From the NCBI RefSeq assembly GCF_036898465.1, contig NZ_JARUMJ010000001.1:2356001-2420000 (forward strand): a stretch of 64,000 nucleotides of DNA, in the 5' to 3' direction. Shown here piece by piece: positions 34,234 through 41,975 of the stretch. The notes beneath the pieces are model-generated. The model saw only the letters and a program-made list of their open reading frames with translations, did not search any database and had not been told where the DNA came from. The translations under genes and the position numbers were made by a program. How positions within the stretch are numbered: position 1 is the stretch's first letter; each line of letters opens with the position of its first letter. The DNA comes from Streptomyces sp. B21-105. GTDB taxonomy: Bacteria > Actinomycetota > Actinomycetes > Streptomycetales > Streptomycetaceae.

Positions 34234-34256
34234 CGCTGCGGGAGACCGTCTGACGC
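34217..34256 (+). repeat. Perfect 20-base tandem duplication of the ectB gene end
   Basis: TGCGGGAGACCGTCTGACGC occurs at 34217-34236 and again, with no gap, at 34237-34256. The first copy encodes the last residues RETV and the TGA stop; the second repeats the same codons and stop, which are now untranslated. Confidence 0.97.
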
Positions 34257-34346
34257 TCCCCGTGGGCCGGGCGCGAACCCGGCCCGTACACCGGCCGCTT
34301 CCCGTGGCCGGCCATCCGTCACCTACCTAGGAGGCATCGCGACACC

Positions 34347-34760
34347 GTGATCGTCCGTTCGTTCAAGGACATCGAGGGCACCGACCGGCATGTGCGGGCG
34401 GCGTCCGGCACCTGGGAGAGCAAGCGCATCGTCCTGGCCCGGGAACGGGTCGGATTCTCGCTGCACGAAACGATTCTGTACGCGGGCACCGAGACGTCGA
34501 TGCACTACGCGAACCACATCGAGGCCGTCGTCTGCGTCGAGGGCGAGGCCGAACTGACCGACCACGAGAGCGGGCTGACGCACACCGTCACGCCCGGGAC
34601 CATGTACCTCCTCGACGGGCACGAGCGGCACACGCTGCGCGTCAAGGAGGACTTCCGCTGCCTCTGCGTGTTCAACCCGCCGGTCACCGGACGGGAGGAC
34701 CACGACGAGAACGGCGTCTACCCCCTGCTGACCGAGCCCGAGGAGGTGCAGGCATCGTGA
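34347..34760 (+). CDS. ectC: L-ectoine synthase
   Basis: A 137-residue cupin that cyclises N-acetyl-diaminobutyrate to ectoine. Family start [17 protein letters not shown] and the cupin core [24 protein letters not shown] (His and Glu ligands), then [44 protein letters not shown] 34347; an AGGAGG at 34329-34334 is about 12 bases away, a long spacing. Its stop overlaps the ectD GTG (GTGA). Confidence 0.97.
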   Translation: MIVRSFKDIEGTDRHVRAASGTWESKRIVLARERVGFSLHETILYAGTETSMHYANHIEAVVCVEGEAELTDHESGLTHTVTPGTMYLLDGHERHTLRVKEDFRCLCVFNPPVTGREDHDENGVYPLLTEPEEVQAS

Positions 34761-35644
34761 CCACGCTCACCGATCTCTACCCCACCCGTGGCACCACCGA
34801 GGTGTCCGTCCCCCGTCAGGACCCCGTCGTCTGGGGCTCCCCCGACGCGCCCGGCCCGATCCCGGCCGCCGGTCTGCACTCCTACGAGCGCGACGGCTTC
34901 CTCACCGTCGACCAGCTGATCGGCGACGACGAGGTCGCCGTGTACCGGCGTGAGCTGGAGCGGCTCGTCGCCGACCCGGAGATCCGGGCGGACGAGCGGT
35001 CGATCGTCGAGCCGCGTTCGAAGGAGATCCGGTCCGTCTTCGAGGTCCACAAGCTCAGCCAGGTGTTCGCCGCGCTGGTGCGTGACGAGCGGGTCGCCGG
35101 GCGGGCCCGGCAGATCCTCGGGTCGGACGTCTACGTCCACCAGTCGCGGATCAACGTCAAGCCGGGCTTCGGGGCCGGAGGCTTCTACTGGCACTCCGAC
35201 TTCGAGACCTGGCACGCCGAGGACGGCCTGCCGAACATGCGGACGGTGTCCGTGTCGATCGCGCTGACCGAGAACCTCGACACCAACGGCGGGCTCATGA
35301 TCATGCCGGGCTCGCACCGGACGTTCCTCGGCTGCGCCGGGGCCACGCCGAAGGACAACTACAAGCAGTCCCTGCAGATGCAGGACGCGGGCACGCCGTC
35401 CGACGAGGCGCTCACCTCGATGGCCGACGCCCACGGCATCAGGCTGTTCACCGGCAGGGCCGGTTCGGCGACCTGGTTCGACTGCAACTGCATGCACGGG
35501 TCGGGCGACAACATCACGCCCTACCCGCGCAGCAACGTCTTCATCGTGTTCAACAGCGTGGAGAACACGGCGGTGGAGCCGTTCGCGGCGCCGATCCGCC
35601 GTCCGGAGTTCATCGGGGCCAGGGACTTCACCCCGGTGCGATGA
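34757..35644 (+). CDS. ectD: Ectoine hydroxylase
   Basis: A 295-residue non-haem iron(II), 2-oxoglutarate-dependent dioxygenase converting ectoine to 5-hydroxyectoine. Iron ligands H146 and D148 ([10 protein letters not shown]) and H247 (CMHGSGDN) are present, as is the signature [20 protein letters not shown] 34757 overlaps the ectC stop. The strain should therefore make both ectoine and hydroxyectoine. Last gene of the operon, followed by a strong hairpin at 35698-35728. Confidence 0.97.
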   Translation: MTTLTDLYPTRGTTEVSVPRQDPVVWGSPDAPGPIPAAGLHSYERDGFLTVDQLIGDDEVAVYRRELERLVADPEIRADERSIVEPRSKEIRSVFEVHKLSQVFAALVRDERVAGRARQILGSDVYVHQSRINVKPGFGAGGFYWHSDFETWHAEDGLPNMRTVSVSIALTENLDTNGGLMIMPGSHRTFLGCAGATPKDNYKQSLQMQDAGTPSDEALTSMADAHGIRLFTGRAGSATWFDCNCMHGSGDNITPYPRSNVFIVFNSVENTAVEPFAAPIRRPEFIGARDFTPVR

Positions 35645-35697
35645 GCCGCTGCGCGACGAGCCCCTGTCCGGTCCCCTGACGCCGGGCAGGCCCACCC

Positions 35698-35728
35698 GAC
35701 CGCCGCCGGGAGCTTTCCGGCGGCGGTC
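35698..35728. terminator. Bidirectional terminator hairpin after ectD
   Basis: GACCGCCGCCGG (35698-35709), a 7-base loop and CCGGCGGCGGTC (35717-35728) form a perfect 12-bp stem. It lies between convergent ectD (stop 35644) and the minus-strand PLP gene (stop 35736). No U-tract, as usual in Streptomyces. Confidence 0.88.
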
Positions 35729-35735
35729 GGTCGCG

Positions 35736-36788
35736 TCAGCCCGCCAGCACGTCCAGCAGGCGGTCGACGTCGGCGGCCGTGTTGTAGAGGTGGAACGCGG
35801 CGCGCAGGTTGCCCGCGCGGTCGGAGACCTGGATGCCGGCCGCGGCCAACTCGGGCTGCCGGAAACCGAGTCCGGGCACCGAGACGATCGCGGAGCCGGG
35901 CGCGGGGAGGGGTTCGCGGCCGAGTGCGGCGAGTCCGGCGCGGAAGCGGTCGGCGAGGGCCCGGTCGTGGGCGCCGATCGCCTTGACGCCGATCTCCTCC
36001 AGCAGTTCGAGGGAGCGCCGCAGACCGGCATAGCCGAGCAGGGCGGGCGTCAGATCGAACCGCCGTGCGGAGCGGGCGAGTTCGGCGACCGGGCCGTAAC
36101 AGCTGTCCCAGGGCTCCTCGCCGGCGACCCAGCCCGCGAGGACCGGCGACAGCCCGCCGAAGTCGTCCGGGACGACGAGGAAGGCCGTACCCTGCGGGCC
36201 GAGCAGCCACTTGTAGGACACAGAAGCCGAGAAGTCGTACGCGCCGGCGTCCATCGGCAGCCAGCCGGCGGACTGCGAGAAGTCGACGTAGGTGCGCGCC
36301 CCGTGCGCCCGGGCCGCCTCGCGCAGGGCGGGCAGGTCGGCGATCCGGCCGTCCGCGGACTGGGCGGCGCTGACGGCGACCAGCGCGGTGCCGGGACGGA
36401 CGGACTCGGCGATCCGCTCCAGCGGGACGGCCCGGACCTTGAGGTCGCCGCGGACGTGGAACGGGTTCAGCACGGAGGTGAAGTCGTCCTCCGAGGTGAG
36501 CACTTCGGCGCCCGCGGGGAGCGAGGCGGCGATCACGCCGGTGTGCGCGGCGACCGAGACACCCAGGGCCACCCTGGTCACGGGGACGTCGGCCAGCCGG
36601 GCGTAAGCGGCCCGGCAGGCCTCCACGTCCTCGAACAGCGGGGTCAGCGGCCGGCCCTCCGCCCGCAGCAGCGCCGCCTCGTGCAGGGCGGCGACGGACC
36701 GCGCGGGCAGCAGGCCGTTGCTCGCGGTGTTCAGATATGTGGTCTTCGGGGTGAACTCGGCACGGACGAGGCTCTCGAAGGTCTCCAT
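35736..36788 (-). CDS. Class V PLP aminotransferase/cysteine desulfurase-like protein
   Basis: A 350-residue protein starting METFESLVRAEFTPKTTYLNTASNGLLP; a longer start at 36824 adds 12 residues with no ribosome site. Family features: LGVSVAAHTGVIAASLPAG, VALVAVSAAQSADGRIADLPALREAARAHGARTYVDFSQSAGWLPMD (PLP Asp) and SASVSYKWLLGPQGTAFLVV with the PLP lysine in YKWLLGP. It belongs to the cysteine-desulfurase-like branch but has no obvious active-site Cys loop, so aminotransferase or lyase activity is as likely. Monocistronic, convergent with ectD. Confidence 0.82.
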   Translation of the reverse strand: METFESLVRAEFTPKTTYLNTASNGLLPARSVAALHEAALLRAEGRPLTPLFEDVEACRAAYARLADVPVTRVALGVSVAAHTGVIAASLPAGAEVLTSEDDFTSVLNPFHVRGDLKVRAVPLERIAESVRPGTALVAVSAAQSADGRIADLPALREAARAHGARTYVDFSQSAGWLPMDAGAYDFSASVSYKWLLGPQGTAFLVVPDDFGGLSPVLAGWVAGEEPWDSCYGPVAELARSARRFDLTPALLGYAGLRRSLELLEEIGVKAIGAHDRALADRFRAGLAALGREPLPAPGSAIVSVPGLGFRQPELAAAGIQVSDRAGNLRAAFHLYNTAADVDRLLDVLAG

Positions 36789-36893
36789 GGATCCACTCTG
36801 GGCCCCACGGAACTCCTCGTCCATTGCCGATTTTTACGCGGTTCCGCTAAGGAACGCTTATGGATAGGCGCTGGCCTGCGGATTCACCGCGGT

Positions 36894-37610
36894 TCACCGC
36901 TGGGGGACTTCGCAGCCGTCCGGGCCGCAGGCCTGCGCGCCGCCGTCGTCGATCAGCTTCAGCGGGGAGCGGTCCCCCCACGCCCGGGTCAGCGCCTGGG
37001 CGAAGACCTCGGCGGGCTGGGCGCCGGAGACGCCGTAGGCGCGGTCGAGGACGAAGAAGGGCACGCCGTTCGCGCCGAGCTCGGCGGCCTCGCGCTCGTC
37101 GGCGCGGACCTCGTCGGCGTACGCGGCCGGATCGGCGAGGACCGCGCGGGCGGCGTCGGCGTTCAGGCCGGCCTCGACGGCCAGCGCCACGAGCCGCTCG
37201 TCGCCCTCGGTGAAGAGGGACCGCTCCTCGGCGAAGTTCGCCCGGTAGAGGATCTGGATCAGCTCGTCCTGACGGCCCTGCTCCTTGGCGAAGTGCAGCA
37301 GCCGGTGCAGGTCGAAGGTGTTGCCGTGGTCGCGGTCCCGGGTGCGGTAGTCGAGGCCCTCGGCGGCGGCCTGCGCGCCCAGGTTCTCCTCGCCGGCCTG
37401 CGCCTGCGCCTCGCTCATCCCGTACTTCTTGGTGAGCATGGCGAGCACCGGCTGGACGTCGCCCTTGGCGCGGCCCGGGTCCAGCTCGAAGGAACGGTGG
37501 ACCACCTCGACCTGGTCGCGGTGCGGGAAGGCCTCGAGCGCCTTCTCGAAGCGGGCCTTGCCCACGTAGCACCACGGGCAGGCGATGTCGCTCCAGATCT
37601 CGACGCGCAT
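36894..37610 (-). CDS. DsbA family oxidoreductase (FrnE-like)
   Basis: A 238-residue cytoplasmic thioredoxin-fold protein with the active site CPWC at residues 11-14 (MRVEIWSDIACPWCYVGK). A helical insertion carries LHRLLHFAKEQGRQDELIQILYRANFAEERS, and GVPFFVLDRAYGVSGAQ supplies the cis-Pro loop. The C-terminal CGPDGCEVPQ has a further Cys pair. No signal peptide, so it acts in the cytosol on disulfides or polyketide-like substrates (FrnE was named from a Streptomyces pathway). ATG 37610 is chosen over 37682 because the fold begins there and GAAGAGAG lies upstream. Confidence 0.9.
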   Translation of the reverse strand: MRVEIWSDIACPWCYVGKARFEKALEAFPHRDQVEVVHRSFELDPGRAKGDVQPVLAMLTKKYGMSEAQAQAGEENLGAQAAAEGLDYRTRDRDHGNTFDLHRLLHFAKEQGRQDELIQILYRANFAEERSLFTEGDERLVALAVEAGLNADAARAVLADPAAYADEVRADEREAAELGANGVPFFVLDRAYGVSGAQPAEVFAQALTRAWGDRSPLKLIDDGGAQACGPDGCEVPQR

Positions 37611-37703
37611 GTCTCGGCTCTCTTCAGGTCGTGCGGCGGACACGGAGGCTCGGTTCCCTCCGTCAGGTGCATGAACGTTCAAGCAGCCCGCTTCATTCCC
37701 CGG

Positions 37704-38210
37704 TCACGCGCCGTCGGGCACCCGGTACCTGAGCCACAGGTGGTGGTCCCCTTCGGCGGGCGGGTGCTCCGGGTCCGGGACCCAGCCCCGGCGTGCGTAG
37801 AAGGCCTGCGCCCGCCGGTTGTCGACGTGCACGTCGAGCACGGCCGTGCGGCGGCGGTCCGCCCGCCACTGCTCGACGCAGGCCGCGTGCAGGGCCGTAC
37901 CGATCCCCGCCCGCCAGTGGTCGGGGTCGACGTGGAACTGGAACAGCTTGACCGTGCGCGCGGGCGCGCCCTGCGGCGTACGGAAGGAGGCGAGGCCGAC
38001 GATCCGCCCTCGCTCAAGGACGCACAGCACGTGCCCGTCCCGCCGCTCGACGGCCGTGCGCCAGTTCGCGAGCCAGTCCGTGCCGTCCTGGGGAACGCCG
38101 TCGGGGTAGTACGTCGCCCGGGCACGCGCGTGCAGGGCGGCGATGGCCTCCGTCTCGGCGGGCACGGCCGTGCGGATCACCCGGTTCGCGGTGACACGAT
38201 CTCCGATCAT
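37704..38210 (-). CDS. GNAT family N-acetyltransferase
   Basis: A 168-residue single GNAT domain: VIRTAVPAETEAIAALHARARATYYPDG at the start, KLFQFHVDPDHWRAGIGTALHAACVEQWR with the acetyl-CoA loop (HWRAGIG, a variant of RxxGxG/A), and LDVHVDNRRAQAFYARRGWVPD. The acceptor is unknown. The ATG at 38210 has no clear ribosome site; an internal GTG (VIRTAV) is the alternative start. Confidence 0.85.
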   Translation of the reverse strand: MIGDRVTANRVIRTAVPAETEAIAALHARARATYYPDGVPQDGTDWLANWRTAVERRDGHVLCVLERGRIVGLASFRTPQGAPARTVKLFQFHVDPDHWRAGIGTALHAACVEQWRADRRRTAVLDVHVDNRRAQAFYARRGWVPDPEHPPAEGDHHLWLRYRVPDGA

Positions 38211-38262
38211 GCACAGGAGGACGTGCGGGCCGTGTCCCCGGTTGCGGGACGTTGCGGGACGG

Positions 38263-38870
38263 TCAGCTGCCGTCCCTCAGGTCGGCCGGCCACTCGGGCC
38301 TGAACTCGAGGTGGTCGTACGTCACCACGCAGCCCTCCCCGATCGGCGACTGCGTCATGAAGCCGACCAGGGCCGCGCCGGTCCGCTCCTCGTCGCCCAG
38401 GGTGAACAGGCGGACGAAGGTCCAGCGCCGGCCGTCGCGGGAGGCGTGGAAGGCGAAGGCGCGACCGGTCCGGCTCACCCGCAGCCAGACCGAACTCCCC
38501 TCCACGGTGAAGGCGTTGGCGTCGTCGGAGTGTCCCCGGGTGACCACCGTGCAGACGGTCGCCACGTCCGGGGAGTACTCCAGGCAGAGCTTGGCCCAGG
38601 CCCGCTCGCCGACCTGGACGTACAACGCCCCCGCGTCGAAGGCCCAGGTGAATCCCACGGTGACCCGTGCGATCAGCTGGAAGTCGCCCTCCGGGGCACC
38701 CAGCAGCCGGGGGCGTCGGCGGCGGCGTCCAACGCCTCCCCGGTGGGCGGCACGAACCGGTCCTGCCGTGCCCCGGCCCACCCGGTGAGCACCCCGTCCT
38801 CGTGGAACCAGTGCCCGTCGGGCCCGTATGTGCGGAGCGGGAAGGGCAGTTCGGGGAGCGAGAAGTCCAT
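38263..38870 (-). pseudogene. DUF1349 domain protein with a one-base frameshift
   Basis: Read from ATG 38870, the frame MDFSLPELPFPLRTYGPDGHWFHEDGVL...AADAP leaves the family pattern at the G/C run 38709-38713. A different frame then continues with RLLGAPEGDFQLIARVTVGFTWAFDAGALYVQ...YDHLEFRPEW to TGA 38263. Restoring one base (six instead of five G on the plus strand) joins them into a normal ~200-residue DUF1349 protein, a jellyroll fold related to carbohydrate-binding proteins. Either a sequencing error in a homopolymer or a recent pseudogene. Confidence 0.85.
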
Positions 38871-38900
38871 GGTCTGATTATCGGACGCCCGGGCGCTGCG

Positions 38901-38953
38901 CCACGCGCTATCGGTCCGGGCGCTGTCGCTCCACGCGTTATCGCTCCAGGCGC
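38901..38953. repeat. 23-base near-direct repeat spanning the aldehyde dehydrogenase stop
   Basis: CCACGCGCTATCGGTCCGG... at 38901-38923 recurs at 38931-38953 with three differences. The right copy contains the TAA stop (38938-38940, minus strand); the left copy has a TAG at the equivalent place. Confidence 0.8.
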
Positions 38954-40503
38954 CCGTTGAACCGGCGGGGAAGGCCCAGCTCGTTCTCGTCGCGCAGCTC
39001 CACGGGCAGCAGCGCGGCGGGAGTGTTCTGGTAGGCGACCGGCCGCAGCCACCGTTCGATCGCCGTGCCGCCCACCGAGGTGGAGGTCGACGTGGTGGCG
39101 GGGTAGGGCCCCCCGTGGTGCTGCGCGGGTGCGACGGCGACGCCGGTCGGCCAGCCGTTCACCAGCACGCGCCCGGCGAGCGGCGTCAGCTCGGCGAGGA
39201 TCTCGCCGCCGCGCCCCTCACCGGCCGCCTCGCCCTCGGACAGCTGGACGGTCGCCGTGAGGTTGCCCGGCAGCCGCGTCAGCACGGCCCTGACCTCGTC
39301 GTCGTCCTCGTAGCGGGCCACGACGGTGACCGGCCCGAAGCACTCCTCGAGCAGCAGGTCGTGCTCACTCCCGGCGGCGAGCCGGGCGGCGGGCACGGTC
39401 AGGAACCCCGCGCTGACGGTGTGCTGCCCGCCCGCGCCCGGCGTGACCGGCGACTCGACGTCGGGCAGCGCGGCGCGCTCGGCGACCCCGGCGACGAAGT
39501 TGTCCCGCATCCGGTGGTCGAGCAGCACGCCCGCCTCGGTGTCGCTCACGGCGTCCGTCAGGGACTTGAGCAGCCCGTCGCCGGCCGCGCCGGACGGCAC
39601 CAGAACCAGCCCGGGTTTGACGCAGAACTGGCCGACGCCCAGCGTCATCGACGCGGCGAGACCGGTCCCGATGGCCTCGGCGCGCTCGGCGGCGGCCGCC
39701 TCGGTCACCACGACGGGGTTCAGCGACCCCAGCTCACCGTGGAAGGGGATCGGCGTCGGCCGGGCGGCGGCCGCGTCGAACAGGGCCCGTCCGCCCCGGA
39801 TCGAGCCGGTGAAGCCGGCGGCGGCGACCAGCGGGTGCCCGATCAGCTCGACGCCGGCGTCGAAGCCGTGCACGAGGCCGAGGACGGCCGCCGGGATGCC
39901 GTGCTCGGCGGCGGCGGTGCGCACCACCTTGGCGACCAGCTCGGACAGCCCCGGGTGGTCGGGGTGGGACTTGACGACGACCGGGTTGCCGGCCGCGAGC
40001 GCGCTGGCCGTGTCGCCGCCGACGACGGAGAAGGCGAAGGGGAAGTTCGACGCCGAGTACACGGCGACGACGCCGAGCGGCACCTTGTAGCGGCGCAGGT
40101 CGGGGACGGGCGGGGTGGCGGTGTCGTCGGGGTGGTTGACGACCACGTCGAGGAAGGCGCCCTCGTCCACGATGTCGGCGAACGCGCGCAGCTGGTAGCA
40201 GGTGCGGGCGAGCTCGCCGTTCAGCCGGACCGGTCCGAGCGCCGTCTCGGCGTCGGCCACCTCGACGAGCGTGTCCTTGGCGGCCTGGAGCCGGTCGGCG
40301 GCGGAGCGCAGGAACGCGGCGCGTACGGCGCGGTCCGCGAGGGAGCCGCGTGTGTCGTGGGCTGCGCGGACGACGGCGTCGACCTCCTGGGCTGTGGCCT
40401 CCACCGCAACCTGTTCACGCTGCTTCCCGGTTCGGGGGTCGACACTCCAGACTGGTGCTGCTGCCACCGCGGGTCCCTCCACGTTTGGTACTGGCTCACC
40501 CAT
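38938..40503 (-). CDS. Aldehyde dehydrogenase (NADP+), 2-oxoglutarate-semialdehyde type
   Basis: A 521-residue ALDH. Seen: cofactor region VVKSHPDHPGLSELVAK, catalytic Glu in PFHGELGSLNPVVV, nucleophile Cys in LGVGQFCVKPGLVLVP, and a long C-terminus ending PRRFNGRLER. This form (a FHGELGSxNP motif plus GQFCxxPG) is typical of 2-ketoglutaric semialdehyde dehydrogenases in sugar-acid or hydroxyproline catabolism. It is divergent from the IclR regulator with 87 bases between them. Cofactor and substrate are inferred from family. Confidence 0.9.
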   Translation of the reverse strand: MGEPVPNVEGPAVAAAPVWSVDPRTGKQREQVAVEATAQEVDAVVRAAHDTRGSLADRAVRAAFLRSAADRLQAAKDTLVEVADAETALGPVRLNGELARTCYQLRAFADIVDEGAFLDVVVNHPDDTATPPVPDLRRYKVPLGVVAVYSASNFPFAFSVVGGDTASALAAGNPVVVKSHPDHPGLSELVAKVVRTAAAEHGIPAAVLGLVHGFDAGVELIGHPLVAAAGFTGSIRGGRALFDAAAARPTPIPFHGELGSLNPVVVTEAAAAERAEAIGTGLAASMTLGVGQFCVKPGLVLVPSGAAGDGLLKSLTDAVSDTEAGVLLDHRMRDNFVAGVAERAALPDVESPVTPGAGGQHTVSAGFLTVPAARLAAGSEHDLLLEECFGPVTVVARYEDDDEVRAVLTRLPGNLTATVQLSEGEAAGEGRGGEILAELTPLAGRVLVNGWPTGVAVAPAQHHGGPYPATTSTSTSVGGTAIERWLRPVAYQNTPAALLPVELRDENELGLPRRFNGRLER

Positions 40504-40509
40504 CAGGGT

Positions 40510-40527
40510 CGTTCGATAGGCTGAACG
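40510..40527. promoter_or_regulatory. Inverted repeat between aldehyde dehydrogenase and iclR genes
   Basis: CGTTC (40510-40514) and GAACG (40523-40527), separated by eight bases, lie seven bases upstream of the dehydrogenase ATG in the 87-base divergent region. A GTCGAACG at 40569-40576 offers another half site. An IclR-family operator is the natural reading, though the arms are short. Confidence 0.45.
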
Positions 40528-40590
40528 CTGTCTCTGATGATGAATATGCTGTCGGAGCGTATTTCCCGTCGAACGAAGGGGTCAAGGGCG

Positions 40591-41364
40591 ATGTCGGCTG
40601 TCGAGACGGGGGGCGGAGCGCAGGTCAAGTCCGCGGTACGGACGGTTGAGCTGCTGGAATACTTCGCCGGCCGCCCCGGGATGCACTCCCTCGCGGCGGT
40701 CCAGGAGGCCGTCGGATACCCCAAGTCGAGTCTCTACATGTTGCTGCGCACGCTCGTGGAACTGGGCTGGGTGGAGACGGACGCGACGGGCACGCGGTAC
40801 GGCATCGGGGTGCGGGCGCTGCTCGTGGGCACCTCCTACATCGACGGCGACGAGGTCGTCGCGGCCGCCCGGCCGACCCTGGACCGGCTCTCGGACGACA
40901 CCACCGAGACCATCCACCTGGCCCGGCTGGACGGCACGAACGTCGTCTACCTCGCCACCCGCCAGTCGCAGCACTACCTGCGCCCCTTCACCCGGGTCGG
41001 CCGCCGGCTGCCCGCGCACTCCACCTCGCTCGGCAAGGCCCTGCTGAGCACCTACACCGACGAGCAGGTCCGCAAGCTGCTCCCGGAGACGCTGCCTGCG
41101 CTCACCGAGCACACGATCACGGACCGCGAGAAGCTCATCGAGGAGCTGCACCAGGTCCGCGAGCAGGGCTTCGCGGTGGACCGCGAGGAGAACACCCTGG
41201 GCCTGCGCTGCTTCGGCGTGGCGATCCCCTACCGCACTCCGGCCCGGGACGCGATCAGCTGCTCCGTGCCGGTGGCGCGGCTCACGCCCGCCCACGAGCA
41301 GCTGGTGAAGGACGCCCTGTTCGACGCGCGCGACCGGCTGACCCTGGCCACCCGGCGGCTCTGA
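40591..41364 (+). CDS. IclR family transcriptional regulator
   Basis: A 257-residue repressor/activator. The N-terminal winged helix (QVKSAVRTVELLEYFAGRPGMHSLAAVQEAVGYPKSSLYMLLRTLVELGWVE) is followed by the IclR effector domain (IHLARLDGTNVVYLATRQSQHYLRPFTRVGRRLPAHSTSLGKALL...FAVDREENTLGLRCFGVAIPYR). ATG 40591 with AAGGGG/AAGGG upstream; an earlier in-frame ATG at 40537 is less likely. It is divergent from the semialdehyde dehydrogenase and probably controls it. Confidence 0.93.
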   Translation: MSAVETGGGAQVKSAVRTVELLEYFAGRPGMHSLAAVQEAVGYPKSSLYMLLRTLVELGWVETDATGTRYGIGVRALLVGTSYIDGDEVVAAARPTLDRLSDDTTETIHLARLDGTNVVYLATRQSQHYLRPFTRVGRRLPAHSTSLGKALLSTYTDEQVRKLLPETLPALTEHTITDREKLIEELHQVREQGFAVDREENTLGLRCFGVAIPYRTPARDAISCSVPVARLTPAHEQLVKDALFDARDRLTLATRRL

Positions 41365-41397
41365 ACACCGGGACGGGAAGGCCCTACGCTCTGCGGT

Positions 41398-41868
41398 ATG
41401 CCGATCGCTCTGCGCCGCGTCCACGACAGCGATCTGCCGGTCTTCTTCCGGCAGACGAACGACCCCGAGTCCCTCGTCATGGCCGCGTTCACCCCGAAAG
41501 ACCCGACCGACCGGGACGCCTTCGACGCCCGCTGGAACAGCATCCGCGCCTCGTCGGCCGTGGTGCGCACGATCCTGGTGGACGGGGACGTGGTCGGCAG
41601 CGCGGCCGTGTACGGGGAGCCGGGCGAGCGCGAGGTGACGTACTGGGTGGACCGCGCGTACTGGGGCCGGGGCATCGCCACGGCGGCGCTGACGGCCCTG
41701 CTCGCCGAGGTCCCCGAGCGCCCGCTGTTCGCGCGGGCGGCGGCCGACAACACCGGTTCCCTCCGGGTTCTGGTGAAGTGCGGCTTCGTGCCCACCGCCC
41801 GCGCCACCGGGTACGCCCCCGCGCGCGGGGCGGAGATCGAGGAGATCGTGCTGAGGCTGGAGAGCTGA
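41398..41868 (+). CDS. GNAT family N-acetyltransferase (RimJ/RimL-like)
   Basis: A 156-residue protein: IALRRVHDSDLPVFFRQTNDPES at the start, REVTYWVDRAYWGRGIATAALTALLAEVPERPLFARAAADNTGSLRVLVKCGFVP (acetyl-CoA loop YWGRGIAT and the NxxSxxVxxKxGF motif). RimJ/RimL-type enzymes acetylate ribosomal proteins or antibiotics. Probably its own unit after iclR (33 bases). Its stop lies in a 22-base repeat. Confidence 0.88.
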   Translation: MPIALRRVHDSDLPVFFRQTNDPESLVMAAFTPKDPTDRDAFDARWNSIRASSAVVRTILVDGDVVGSAAVYGEPGEREVTYWVDRAYWGRGIATAALTALLAEVPERPLFARAAADNTGSLRVLVKCGFVPTARATGYAPARGAEIEEIVLRLES

Positions 41869-41907
41869 ATCGGCTCAGCTGAGCACTGGAGAGCCGAACC
41901 GGCTCAG
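41857..41907 (+). repeat. 22-base direct repeat spanning the GNAT stop
   Basis: CTGGAGAGCTGAATCGGCTC... (41857-41878) recurs as CTGGAGAGCCGAACCGGCTC... (41886-41907), with two differences in 22 bases and seven bases between copies. The first copy contains the TGA (41866-41868); in the second the equivalent triplet is CGA. Confidence 0.88.
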
Positions 41908-41975
41908 ATGAAGTGCCGATGAGAAAGCGGGACGGGGGGAACGAGGCCTCCGTCCCGTTCGTCTTTCCGGTCGCC

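Noticed and set aside
35790..38303. Very long plus-strand frame (837 codons) opposite the PLP, FrnE and GNAT genes
   Set aside because: Antisense to three well-supported minus-strand genes, with no matching domain or start.
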